This document shows, in pieces, positions 53,957 through 61,552 of a DNA stretch of 64,000 bases. Where the stretch lies: contig CP019882.1 in NCBI GenBank assembly GCA_002007745.1, forward strand, positions 2,108,001 through 2,172,000. The letters are read 5' to 3'. Position 1 is the first letter of the stretch, and every line of letters starts with the position of its first letter. The notes under the pieces are model-generated. The model searched no databases. It saw only the letters and a program-made list of their open reading frames with translations, and was not told the origin of the DNA. Position numbers and translations under genes: made by a program. Source of the stretch: Mycolicibacterium litorale (GTDB lineage Bacteria; Actinomycetota; Actinomycetes; Mycobacteriales; Mycobacteriaceae).

Positions 53957-54208
53957 CTAGTTGTTCTCTGGCCGCTGGGGTTGCACCACGGTGGTGTTGG
54001 CGTCGATCTCGGTCAAAGTGACCATCTTCGGATCCGGGTCCGGTGACATCCGGTCGGCGAGCTTGCGCCGGCCGGCGTCGATAACCGTCTTGGTGGCGGG
54101 ATTGCCGGTCACTGCGCGGTAGGTGCCCACGATCTGCTCATAGCGGCGACGGCCGGCCTTGGTGCCCAAGACGTAGCCCACTCCCAATGCAGCCAGAAAC
54201 CGGATCAC
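53957..54208 (-). CDS. Small conserved protein (Rv2342 homologue)
   Basis: An 83-residue protein, VIRFLAALGVGYVLGTKAGR at the start (a short hydrophobic stretch then basic residues), then YEQIVGTYRAVTGNPATKTV. YtxH-like small membrane-anchored proteins share this 'GYVLGTKAGRRRYEQI' opening. GTG 54208 is 4-6 nt behind GGAAGGAG. The same neighbour order (dnaG, this gene, tRNA-Asn) occurs in M. tuberculosis. Function unknown. Confidence 0.82.
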   Translation of the reverse strand: MIRFLAALGVGYVLGTKAGRRRYEQIVGTYRAVTGNPATKTVIDAGRRKLADRMSPDPDPKMVTLTEIDANTTVVQPQRPENN

Positions 54209-54278
54209 TGCGCTCCTTCCGAAAACCTCGCTCCTCCATCCTGCCTGACGCAACCGGGTTGGCGCCCGCCCACCCGTT

Positions 54279-54309
54279 TTGGCGTCAGGGGTGCCCAGTA
54301 GGCTAGAGT
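54279..54309 (+). promoter_or_regulatory. Probable tRNA-Asn promoter
   Basis: TTGGCG at 54279-54284, 19-bp spacer, TAGAGT at 54304-54309; transcription would begin about 45 nt before the tRNA. The spacer is one or two bases longer than ideal. Confidence 0.4.
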
Positions 54310-54360
54310 CACTTCCCGGCCCGCATCGGCGCAAGCACATGCACCGCGGCGGGAGGTCAG

Positions 54361-54433
54361 TCCCCTGTAGCTCAATTGGCAGAGCTTCCGACTGTTAATC
54401 GGACGGTTGATGGTTCGAGTCCATCCGGGGGAG
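54361..54433 (+). tRNA. tRNA-Asn (GTT)
   Basis: A 73-nt cloverleaf: acceptor TCCCCTG pairs with CGGGGGA (one U-G pair), D arm with AGCTCAATTGGCAGAGCT, anticodon GTT at 54394-54396 within CTGTTAATC, T arm with GGTTCGAGTCC. Discriminator G, no encoded CCA. Located beside the Rv2342 homologue, as asnT in M. tuberculosis. Confidence 0.95.
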
Positions 54434-54441
54434 CAAGGCTG

Positions 54442-54705
54442 TCACAGCCAGAGATACAGGCCGGACAGCAGCGCCCACAGCCCCGCGCAATACACCTCGA
54501 AGGCCGCCCGCAGCGGTATCGGTGCGTGCCGCAATTCCATAAAGTCCAGACCTACCAGCCGCACCTTGATCGCGGCGATGCCCAGCACGGCGACCGCGAC
54601 GAGAGAGCCGGTGCCGTGGTCGGCGCCGAAGGCCCACGACGCCAACGTGAAGGCAACCAGGATCAGCCAGCTCACCCCGGCCCGGTTACGCATCAACGCC
54701 CACAT
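54442..54705 (-). CDS. Cytochrome oxidase subunit IV-like membrane protein
   Basis: An 87-residue protein with three predicted membrane segments (WLILVAFTLASWAF; SLVAVAVLGIAAIKVRLVGL; AAFEVYCAGLWALLSGLYLW), the layout of prokaryotic cytochrome c oxidase subunit IV (KVRLVGLDFMELRHAP is the family block). It follows the subunit III-like gene after 1 bp. There is no subunit I or II in the window. Confidence 0.75.
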   Translation of the reverse strand: MWALMRNRAGVSWLILVAFTLASWAFGADHGTGSLVAVAVLGIAAIKVRLVGLDFMELRHAPIPLRAAFEVYCAGLWALLSGLYLWL

Positions 54706-54706
54706 C

Positions 54707-55288
54707 TCAGCTCACCAGATACAGCAGCGGGAACAGGACGATCCACAACAGGTCCACCAGGTGCCAGAAGCAGCCGCCACCCTCGATCACCGCGAGCCGG
54801 GTCGCGGACAGTTCGGTGCGCCTGGTCTGGGTGAGCATCAGCGCCAGCACCAGGATGCCCAGGCAGACGTGCAACAGGTGCAGCCCGGTCAGGATGAAGT
54901 AGTAGAGGTAGAAGTGGTTGCCGCCCGGGCCGTAGCCGGCGCCGGCCAGCAGCACGTATTCGGAGACCTTGAGCGCCACGAACACCACGCCGCACCCGAT
55001 CGCCACCGCCAGTGCCCGCGCGGCGACGGTGCGGGCGCCGGTGCGCAGCCCACCCACCGCGGCCACCACGAACAGCGAGCTGGTCAGCAGCACCAGGGTG
55101 TTGACCAGCCCGACGTTGACGTGCAATGTCCGGCGGGCGGCGTCGAAAACCTCTGGCGCCTTGGATCTTTCCACCATGAATGTGGCGAAGAAGACGGCGA
55201 ACACCCCCATGTCGCCGAACAGGAAGACCCAGGTGCCCTGTTCGCCCGGAACGCGACGGCTGGTGGCAGGCGCGCCCGCCGCCGTCAT
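54707..55288 (-). CDS. Haem-copper oxidase subunit III-like (NorE family) protein
   Basis: A 193-residue membrane protein with five helices. PGEQGTWVFLFGDMGVFAVF at the N-terminus and FILTGLHLLHVCLGILVLAL and FWHLVDLLWIVLFPLLYL at the C-terminus are subunit III hallmarks; short subunits of this kind (NorE) accompany NO reductases or oxidases. ATG 55288 overlaps the upstream gene by 4 nt. The partner catalytic subunit must be elsewhere. Confidence 0.82.
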   Translation of the reverse strand: MTAAGAPATSRRVPGEQGTWVFLFGDMGVFAVFFATFMVERSKAPEVFDAARRTLHVNVGLVNTLVLLTSSLFVVAAVGGLRTGARTVAARALAVAIGCGVVFVALKVSEYVLLAGAGYGPGGNHFYLYYFILTGLHLLHVCLGILVLALMLTQTRRTELSATRLAVIEGGGCFWHLVDLLWIVLFPLLYLVS

Positions 55289-55986
55289 GCCTGCTCGGCG
55301 CGTTGCTGCGCCTTGATGCCGCGGTTGAGCACGTAGGTGGTGGAGAACAGCCACAGGGTCAGCGCCAGGCCGGGGATGTAGAACGCGAAGACGCCGTGCC
55401 AGGCCAGCGGTCCGTCGTTGAACACGACCACCACACACCCCGGCAGGGACAGCAGCGCCACCCACAGGTTGAAGTACCCATACCAGCGGGGGAAGGTCTG
55501 CGGATCGGTCTTGTCGATGAAGGCGGCGATCGCCAACGTGATGTTCTGCACGATGATCGTGCCGACGATGCCGATGAACATCAGCCAGAACACGTCGTCG
55601 AGGGCTTGGGTGATCTCCGGTGGGCGGGTCTCGGGGCGAAACGCCGCGGCGGCCAGCACCAGGAACGGGAACAGCAGCGCCGGAACGAAGATGGTGGCGG
55701 CGAACAACTGTGTGACGGTCAGCATGCCCCACTGGCCTTCGACCCGGCGGATCCGCAGCACGATGGTGGCCAGGAACGGCAGGGCGATCACCGAGGTGAG
55801 CAGGGCCCCGGCGATGCCGATCCGGATCCAGATCTTGTGGTCGATGAAGAAGTCGGTGACCTCCTGGGCCGACCAGACCGGCGAGATCGGCGGGAACATC
55901 CGGGCCAGGCCGGAAAAGCAGGTCCCGTAGAGGATGATCATGATCGTCCCGCACCACGCACCGATGCGCTGCAGCCTCAACTCCAC
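55285..55986 (-). CDS. Conserved six-helix membrane protein of the oxidase cluster
   Basis: A 233-residue protein with about six membrane helices (RIGAWCGTIMIILYG, IGIAGALLTSVIALPFLATI, VFWLMFIGIVGTIIVQNITL). No cofactor motifs. It is translationally coupled to the subunit III-like gene (ATGA), so a role beside that protein is likely. GTG 55986 is the start that keeps the conserved VELRLQRIGAW opening. Family unknown to me. Confidence 0.65.
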   Translation of the reverse strand: MELRLQRIGAWCGTIMIILYGTCFSGLARMFPPISPVWSAQEVTDFFIDHKIWIRIGIAGALLTSVIALPFLATIVLRIRRVEGQWGMLTVTQLFAATIFVPALLFPFLVLAAAAFRPETRPPEITQALDDVFWLMFIGIVGTIIVQNITLAIAAFIDKTDPQTFPRWYGYFNLWVALLSLPGCVVVVFNDGPLAWHGVFAFYIPGLALTLWLFSTTYVLNRGIKAQQRAEQA

Positions 55987-56038
55987 GGCGGCGACGTTAC
56001 TGGCTGCGCCGCGAAGTTTTGTCAAAATTGCCGAAAGG

Positions 56039-57949
56039 CTAGAGATGCTCGGGGTGCAGCATCTCCGCGTAGCGCAGTTGTTCGGGGATGCCGAACCCGT
56101 CGACCAACGACTCGGCATAGGGCCGCAGCGTCCGGCAGCGTTCGTTGATGCCTCGGGTGACGGCCTTGGCGCGTTCGGTCGAGAGGAACCGGTGCTCGAT
56201 GAACCAGGCCTTGTCGTCCTCGATCACCGAGAGCGCGTAGAGATCGCACACCATGCCCAGGACGCGGCGGGCCTCGGCGTCCTCGCAGGTTTCGATGCCG
56301 GCGACGAACGCCTCCAGCACGATCCGGTCGATGTGCGCCTTGGCGGTGTGCAGCACGTGGTCCTGGACGGCATTGAACGCGTCGAACGCGGGCATCTCCT
56401 TGGACTTGGCCTGTAGCCGGCGCGCCACCGAGGACAGCAGGTACTGCTCGCGGTCCTCGAACATCTTGACCTGGGTGCCGCGGTTGAAGAGGCTGCCCTC
56501 CTCCTCGTTGTCCTGGCGGGAATCGAGGATGGTTTGCATGATCGCCTCGGCCGCAGTCCTTTTCATGACGCGGTCGCCGGCGAAGTTGGCCGCGAAGCGC
56601 ACCCATTCCACCGGACTCATGCCTTTGATGTCATCGGCATAGGCGGTCAGGAGTTCCTTGGCCACCAGCTGGGTCAGCACGTGGTTATCGCCTTCGAAGG
56701 TGGTGAAGACGTCGGTGTCGGCACGCAGTGCGATCAATCGGTTCTCTGCGAGATAGCCTGCGCCACCACAGGCTTCGCGCGCCTCCTGGATGGCGGTGCT
56801 GGCGTGCCAGGTGTTGGCCGCCTTGAGCCCGGCCGCGCGGGATTCCAGTTCGCGCTGCTCCTCGGCGTCGGGGCTGTCGGCGGTCTGCACGTCGTGGAGT
56901 TTGGACACCAGCTCGTTTTGGGCGAACTGCAGCGCGTACGAGCGTGCGATCAGTGGGAAGAGCCGGCGCTGGTGCACCAGGTAGTCCATGATCAACACTT
57001 CGCCCTCGTCGTCGGGGGCGCTGAACTGCTTGCGCTGCAACGCATACCGCACCGCGATGTCGAGCGCCACCCGCGCCGCGGCTCCCGCGCTGCCGCCGAC
57101 GGTCACCCGCCCGCGGATCAGGGTGCCCAACATGGTGAAGAAACGCCGGTTCGGGTTCTCGATCGGCGAGGTGTAGCTGCCGTCGGGTGCGACGTCGGCG
57201 TACTTGTTCAGCAGGTTCTCCCGCGGCACGCGCACCTGGTCGAAGAGGATGCGGCCATTGTCGACGCCGGGCAGGCCCCCCTTGTAGTGACAGTCCGACG
57301 TGGTGATCCCCGGCAGGTCGTTGCCGTCCTGGTCGCGGATCGGCACCACGAAGCAGTGCACCCCGTGCGATTGTCCCTCGGTGATCAGCTGCGCGAATAC
57401 CGCTGCCACCCGGGCGGTTTCGGCTGCACCGCCGATGTAGTCCTTGCGTGAGCTTGGGGTGGGGGAGTGAATCACGAATTCCTGGGTCGCCGGATCGTAT
57501 GTCGCGGTGGTCTCCAGTGACTGGACGTCACTGCCGTGGCCGGTCTCGGTCATGGCGAAACAGCCGACCAGGTCCAGATCGATGAGCCGCTGCACGTAGG
57601 CCTGATGGTGGCGCTCGGTGCCCAGGTTCTCGATGGCCCCGCCGAACAGTCCCCACTGCACACCGGCTTTGACCATCAGCGACAGATCCGACATGGCCAG
57701 CATCTCGATCCGGGTCACCGCGGCCCCGACGTTGCCGTTGCCGCCGTGTTCCTTCTTGAAGCCATCCTCGGCGGCACCCGCGGCCGCCATGATCTTCATC
57801 TGCTCCGCCACCTTGGCGCGCGCGATGGCGGTGTTGGGGGTGTAGTGCGGCCGAAATACCTCGGTGGCCAGTTCGGCGCGCATGGCGTTCTTGACATCCC
57901 GCCAGCGACCGTCGAGCGCGTTACGCAGGTGTTCCGCAGTGGTGGTCAT
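56039..57949 (-). CDS. Acyl-CoA oxidase/dehydrogenase family flavoprotein
   Basis: A 636-residue FAD enzyme of the large acyl-CoA oxidase type. CFAMTETGHGSDVQSLETTA binds flavin and substrate; KDYIGGAAETARVAAVFAQL; later ACGGAGYLAENRLIALRADT and TTFEGDNHVLTQLVAKELL, the block seen in peroxisomal-type acyl-CoA oxidases. It should oxidise acyl-CoA to enoyl-CoA; oxygen or ETF as acceptor cannot be told. ATG 57949. Divergent from the VIT1-like gene. Confidence 0.88.
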   Translation of the reverse strand: MTTTAEHLRNALDGRWRDVKNAMRAELATEVFRPHYTPNTAIARAKVAEQMKIMAAAGAAEDGFKKEHGGNGNVGAAVTRIEMLAMSDLSLMVKAGVQWGLFGGAIENLGTERHHQAYVQRLIDLDLVGCFAMTETGHGSDVQSLETTATYDPATQEFVIHSPTPSSRKDYIGGAAETARVAAVFAQLITEGQSHGVHCFVVPIRDQDGNDLPGITTSDCHYKGGLPGVDNGRILFDQVRVPRENLLNKYADVAPDGSYTSPIENPNRRFFTMLGTLIRGRVTVGGSAGAAARVALDIAVRYALQRKQFSAPDDEGEVLIMDYLVHQRRLFPLIARSYALQFAQNELVSKLHDVQTADSPDAEEQRELESRAAGLKAANTWHASTAIQEAREACGGAGYLAENRLIALRADTDVFTTFEGDNHVLTQLVAKELLTAYADDIKGMSPVEWVRFAANFAGDRVMKRTAAEAIMQTILDSRQDNEEEGSLFNRGTQVKMFEDREQYLLSSVARRLQAKSKEMPAFDAFNAVQDHVLHTAKAHIDRIVLEAFVAGIETCEDAEARRVLGMVCDLYALSVIEDDKAWFIEHRFLSTERAKAVTRGINERCRTLRPYAESLVDGFGIPEQLRYAEMLHPEHL

Positions 57950-57999
57950 GTTTGCAAGTAGCCCAACCGTCGTCCGGGCAAACGCGGTTATGGCAAACA

Positions 58000-58011
58000 C
58001 AGGTAAACCTG
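58000..58011. promoter_or_regulatory. Palindrome CAGGTAAACCTG upstream of the VIT1-like gene
   Basis: CAGGT and ACCTG separated by AA, 39 bp before the transporter start and in the gap divergent from the acyl-CoA oxidase gene. It recalls halves of metal-regulator boxes (AGGT...ACCT), but the match to the IdeR consensus is partial. Confidence 0.35.
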
Positions 58012-58050
58012 AGTCCGTGTGAGCCGATCCACAGGCGTTCAATATCGGGC

Positions 58051-58788
58051 ATGTCCGAGCCCGACGCCACCGCCGCGCCACCGGAGCAGATCGCCCTGCC
58101 GCACGACGTCGACCACTCCCACGCCGACGTCACCGGTGGTTGGCTGCGTGCTGCCACCTTCGGCGCCATGGACGGATTGGTCAGTAACACCGCACTGATT
58201 GCCGGAGTCGCCGCGAGTGCGGGCGCTCAGACGGTGGTCCTCAGTGGTGTGGCGGGTCTGCTGGCGGGCGCCTTCTCGATGGCGCTGGGCGAATATACGT
58301 CCGTCACCACCGCCAACGAACAGATCGAGTCCGAGGTGCGGGCCGAGCGGCGGGCCTTCGAGCGGCATCCGCACGCCGAACGGATCGAGCTCGTCGCCAT
58401 GCTGATGGACATGGGCATGAGCGAGCCGACCGCCCGCAAGGCCACCGAGGAGATCCACCTCGACGAGGAACGGGCGGTGAATTTTCACCTCGTCCAGGAA
58501 CTGGGCGTCGATCCCCGGGAGAAGCCGTCACCGGTGGTGGCGGCGGTGTCGTCGTTCCTGTTGTTCGCCGTGGGTGCGGTCATCCCGCTGCTGCCCTATC
58601 TGTTCGGCGCGCAATCGCTGTGGCCGGGGCTGGTGTGCGGCGGGGTGGGGCTGCTGGTCGCCGGCGCGGTGGCCGCTCGGTTCACCAGGGGTTCGCTCTG
58701 GTTCGGCGCCGGCCGGCAGCTGGCATTCGGGGTTGTCGCCATCGCCGCGACGTATGCGGTCGGAAGACTCGTCGGGACTGTCATCTGA
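58051..58788 (+). CDS. VIT1/CCC1-family iron/manganese transporter
   Basis: A 245-residue membrane protein with five helices. TM1 carries AATFGAMDGLVSNTALIAGV (the ion-pathway Asp) and TM2 GAFSMALGEYTSVTTANEQI (Met/Glu of the family), then a cytoplasmic helical metal-binding region with many Glu and His (ERHPHAERIELVAMLMDMGM), then TM3-5. Members move Fe2+/Mn2+ out of the cytoplasm. ATG 58051. Its neighbourhood near ferritin and feo is loose (about 8 kb away). Confidence 0.88.
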   Translation: MSEPDATAAPPEQIALPHDVDHSHADVTGGWLRAATFGAMDGLVSNTALIAGVAASAGAQTVVLSGVAGLLAGAFSMALGEYTSVTTANEQIESEVRAERRAFERHPHAERIELVAMLMDMGMSEPTARKATEEIHLDEERAVNFHLVQELGVDPREKPSPVVAAVSSFLLFAVGAVIPLLPYLFGAQSLWPGLVCGGVGLLVAGAVAARFTRGSLWFGAGRQLAFGVVAIAATYAVGRLVGTVI

Positions 58789-58800
58789 GGCCCCAGGTAA

Positions 58801-58806
58801 TAGGGT
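58801..58806 (+). promoter_or_regulatory. -10 hexamer TAGGGT for leaderless bestrophin gene
   Basis: TAGGGT, 6 nt, GTG 58813. Leaderless geometry; it lies in the 24-bp gap after the VIT1-like gene, so read-through is also possible. Confidence 0.4.
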
Positions 58807-58812
58807 GACGCC

Positions 58813-59700
58813 GTGATCCGAAGCGTCGGGAAGCTCGGTCCGCTCAAGGTCGCAGGCGTGGTGACCTGGCGGCTGCGGTGGGATTTGGCGGCGATCGTGG
58901 TGATCGCCGGCGCGTTGCTGCCGGTGCCGGACGCCACCCAGATCGACTACGCCGCGGCGGTGCTGTCCGTGCTGGGCATCGGTGCCTCGGTGTTCATCGG
59001 CTTTCGCAACACCATCGCCTACAACCGGTGGTGGGAGGCGCGCACCCTGTGGGGCAACATCATCATCAACTCCCGCGCCACCCAAAACGGGCTGCGCTCG
59101 GTGGATACCGGGTCCCCGGAGATGGGCGCGGTCCTGGACCGGATGCGTCGCCGCCAGGCCCGCTACTGCTGGCAGCTGGCCGCCGAGCTCCGCGGCGTTA
59201 CGCCGGTTGCGGGGGTAGCCGAGCTGACTCCGGAGGATCCCGCCGGCGTCAGCGCCACCGACCTGCTCACCGAGCAGGCGGCCGACATCCAGGTGCTGTG
59301 CGGCGATGCGCGGATCGACCCGCAGGCCCGCATGATGCTGATGACGGTGAACACCGGGCTGGTGAGTGCCCAGAGCGGCCTGGAACGCATCCGCAACGAG
59401 CCCATTCCGGTGCACTACGAGTTCTTCATCCGCGGCGTGGCCTGGTTCTTCGCGATCATGGCCTTCACCCGGCTGGACGGATCCAACCACCCGGTGGCCG
59501 GTGTGGTGATCGGCCTGCTGCTGATGGTGGTGTTCGTCGGTGCCGAGCGGCTCGGACACTTCATCGAGAAACCGATGAGCAACACCGTCTTCGACATCTC
59601 GATGTACCGGTTCTGCTCGACGATCACCGGCAACCTGCTCGGGTCGGGTCATCCGCTGGCTCAGCCGCGCGAAAGCGCCGAGGCGACGGTCTGGATGTGA
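58813..59700 (+). CDS. Bestrophin-like anion channel (YneE family)
   Basis: A 295-residue membrane protein. SVLGIGASVFIGFRNTIAYN followed by RWWEARTLWG is the bestrophin/UPF0187 signature, with further helices around FFIRGVAWFFAIMAFTRL and the C-terminal EKPMSNTVFDISMYRFCSTI. Bacterial members form pentameric ion channels. GTG 58813. The stop lies next to the convergent MFS gene stop. Confidence 0.88.
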   Translation: MIRSVGKLGPLKVAGVVTWRLRWDLAAIVVIAGALLPVPDATQIDYAAAVLSVLGIGASVFIGFRNTIAYNRWWEARTLWGNIIINSRATQNGLRSVDTGSPEMGAVLDRMRRRQARYCWQLAAELRGVTPVAGVAELTPEDPAGVSATDLLTEQAADIQVLCGDARIDPQARMMLMTVNTGLVSAQSGLERIRNEPIPVHYEFFIRGVAWFFAIMAFTRLDGSNHPVAGVVIGLLLMVVFVGAERLGHFIEKPMSNTVFDISMYRFCSTITGNLLGSGHPLAQPRESAEATVWM

Positions 59701-60909
59701 TCAGCTGTCGCCGACGGTGATCGCGACCGCCTCGTCGGTGAGTTCGTCGAGTCGGTCTTCGGGCTCGTCGACGGCAGCCAGATGGCGGCTTGTCAGGGCC
59801 AGCACCCCGGCACCGATCAGGACGGCGGAGGCCCCCACCCAGAACGGCAGGTGCACACTGACCCGCTCGCCGAGGAGGCCGGCCAGCCACGGGGCAACAG
59901 CGGCACCACCGAATCGCATGAAGCTGTAGGCCGCCGACGCGACGCCGCGCTCGACGGGCGCCGCCTTCATGACCGTCTCGGTGATCAGCGTGTTGTTGAT
60001 ACCGATGAACAGGCCGGCAACCACCACGCAAGCGGCCAGCACCGCCTTGTCGTCGGTGAACACCGCCATTACCGCCAGCAGTGCCGAGAAGCAGAGCAGA
60101 TTCAGCCCCAGCACCCGCACGGTGCCGAACCGGTGCTGCAGGCGCGGGGCTACCACCACCGAGGTGAACGCCAGCGCCACACCCCAGCCGAAGAAGATTA
60201 GGCCGATCTCGTGCGCGGTCATGTCGAGTGGGAAGGGAGTGAAGGCCAGCAGCGTGAAGAACCCGAAGTTATACAGCAGAGCGGTGATCGCGACGCCGAG
60301 CAGACTGCGGTGGCGCAGTGCCCGGAACGGGTCGGCCAGCGTGGTCACCCGCTGCGGCCGCGGTGTTTCGGGGAGCAGCACAGCCGTCACCACCAGCGCC
60401 AGGGCCATCAGGGCCGAGACCCCGAAGAATGGCCCGCGCCAGGAGATCGACCCGAGCACCCCGCCGACCAGCGGACCGACCGCGATACCCAGCCCCAGCG
60501 CCGCCTCGTAGAGGATGATCGCCTGCGCCACCGAGCCACGAGCCGAACTGACGATGGTCGCCAACGCGGTCGCGATGAACAGGGCATTGCCCAGACCCCA
60601 CAGGGCCCGCCAGCCGACGATGCCCAGCACGGTGTCGCTCAGCCCGGCCAGTCCGGCGCCGGCGATGATGATCACCAGGCCGATCAGCAGGGTGCGCTTG
60701 GGTCCGATGCGGCTGGACACCACACCGGTGATCAGCATCGCCACCCCCATCACCGCCATGTAACTGGTGAACAGCAACGACACCTGCGACGGTGTCGCGT
60801 TGAGGTTGTCGGCGATCGGTTTCAGGATGGGGTCGACGAGTCCGATGCCCATGAAGGCGACGACGGAGGCGAACGCGACGGCCCAGACGGCCTTGGGTTG
60901 GCGCCACAT
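59701..60909 (-). CDS. MFS transporter
   Basis: A 402-residue 12-helix major facilitator. VVAFMGIGLVDPILKPIADN in TM1, TGVVSSRIGPKRTLLIGLVI as the loop 2-3 motif and ALGLGIAVGPLVGGVLGSIS as motif C of drug antiporters. Likely an exporter. ATG 60909 has GAGGAG 10 nt upstream; GTG 60927 is an earlier option. It lies 28 bp after a MarR gene on the same strand. Confidence 0.9.
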   Translation of the reverse strand: MWRQPKAVWAVAFASVVAFMGIGLVDPILKPIADNLNATPSQVSLLFTSYMAVMGVAMLITGVVSSRIGPKRTLLIGLVIIIAGAGLAGLSDTVLGIVGWRALWGLGNALFIATALATIVSSARGSVAQAIILYEAALGLGIAVGPLVGGVLGSISWRGPFFGVSALMALALVVTAVLLPETPRPQRVTTLADPFRALRHRSLLGVAITALLYNFGFFTLLAFTPFPLDMTAHEIGLIFFGWGVALAFTSVVVAPRLQHRFGTVRVLGLNLLCFSALLAVMAVFTDDKAVLAACVVVAGLFIGINNTLITETVMKAAPVERGVASAAYSFMRFGGAAVAPWLAGLLGERVSVHLPFWVGASAVLIGAGVLALTSRHLAAVDEPEDRLDELTDEAVAITVGDS

Positions 60910-60937
60910 GAGTGGCTCACTCCTCACGTGTTGACGG

Positions 60938-61417
60938 TCAGTTACCGGGGGAGGTGTCGATGTCGTCGAGCAGGCGGCGCAACGCTCCCACCGCGTCGGC
61001 CAAGATGTCGCGGTCTTGCGGGGAGAGCCGTTCGATGCGCGGGTCGATCACCGCGGCGCGGTCGGCGCGAACCTGTGCGAGCATGGTCCGGCCTTCGGGG
61101 GTGATGCGGATCCGCACCGCACGGGCGTCGTCGGGGTCGGGGGTTCGCGCCACCAGCCCGGCGTCTTCGAGACGCCGAACCTGGGTGGTCATCGTCGGCT
61201 GGGAGCAGTGGTCCAATTCGGCGAGGTCGGAGATGCGGGCCTCACCCTTGTCGTCGATGGTGCCCAGCAGCCGGGCTTGGGCCACGGGCAGTGGCAGCCG
61301 GATTCGCTGGGTGGCCAGCCGGTTGAGCTTGGCCACGACGGTGAGCAGCTCCGAACCCAGGCGAGCGTGTGGTGCGGTTCCGGTGCCGGGCCGGTCCTGG
61401 ATGGGCGTCGGACTCAT
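60938..61417 (-). CDS. MarR-family regulator (operon with MFS)
   Basis: A 159-residue winged-helix protein: LPVAQARLLGTIDDKGEARI, recognition helix ELDHCSQPTMTTQVRRLEDA and wing RTPDPDDARAVRIRI. It precedes the MFS exporter in an operon and very probably represses both through the palindrome at 61430-61446. An AAATAT hexamer 6 nt before ATG 61417 suggests a leaderless message. Confidence 0.88.
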   Translation of the reverse strand: MSPTPIQDRPGTGTAPHARLGSELLTVVAKLNRLATQRIRLPLPVAQARLLGTIDDKGEARISDLAELDHCSQPTMTTQVRRLEDAGLVARTPDPDDARAVRIRITPEGRTMLAQVRADRAAVIDPRIERLSPQDRDILADAVGALRRLLDDIDTSPGN

Positions 61418-61429
61418 ACTCCCATATTT

Positions 61430-61446
61430 ACATAGATTTACTATGT
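61430..61446. promoter_or_regulatory. Palindromic MarR operator
   Basis: ACATAG-ATTTA-CTATGT, a perfect 6+6 inverted repeat with 5-bp centre, 13 bp before the marR start and overlapping its probable promoter. It also lies 107 bp upstream of the divergent ECF-transporter gene. Confidence 0.7.
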
Positions 61447-61552
61447 TGTCAGACGGGTGTCGCCGTGGGCTTTCTCACAGCAAGTGCACAGGTGGCCCGG
61501 TGGCCGATGGTCGAGCCGACTGCGCCGCTGCGGCGGCTGGCAGAATCAGGTG

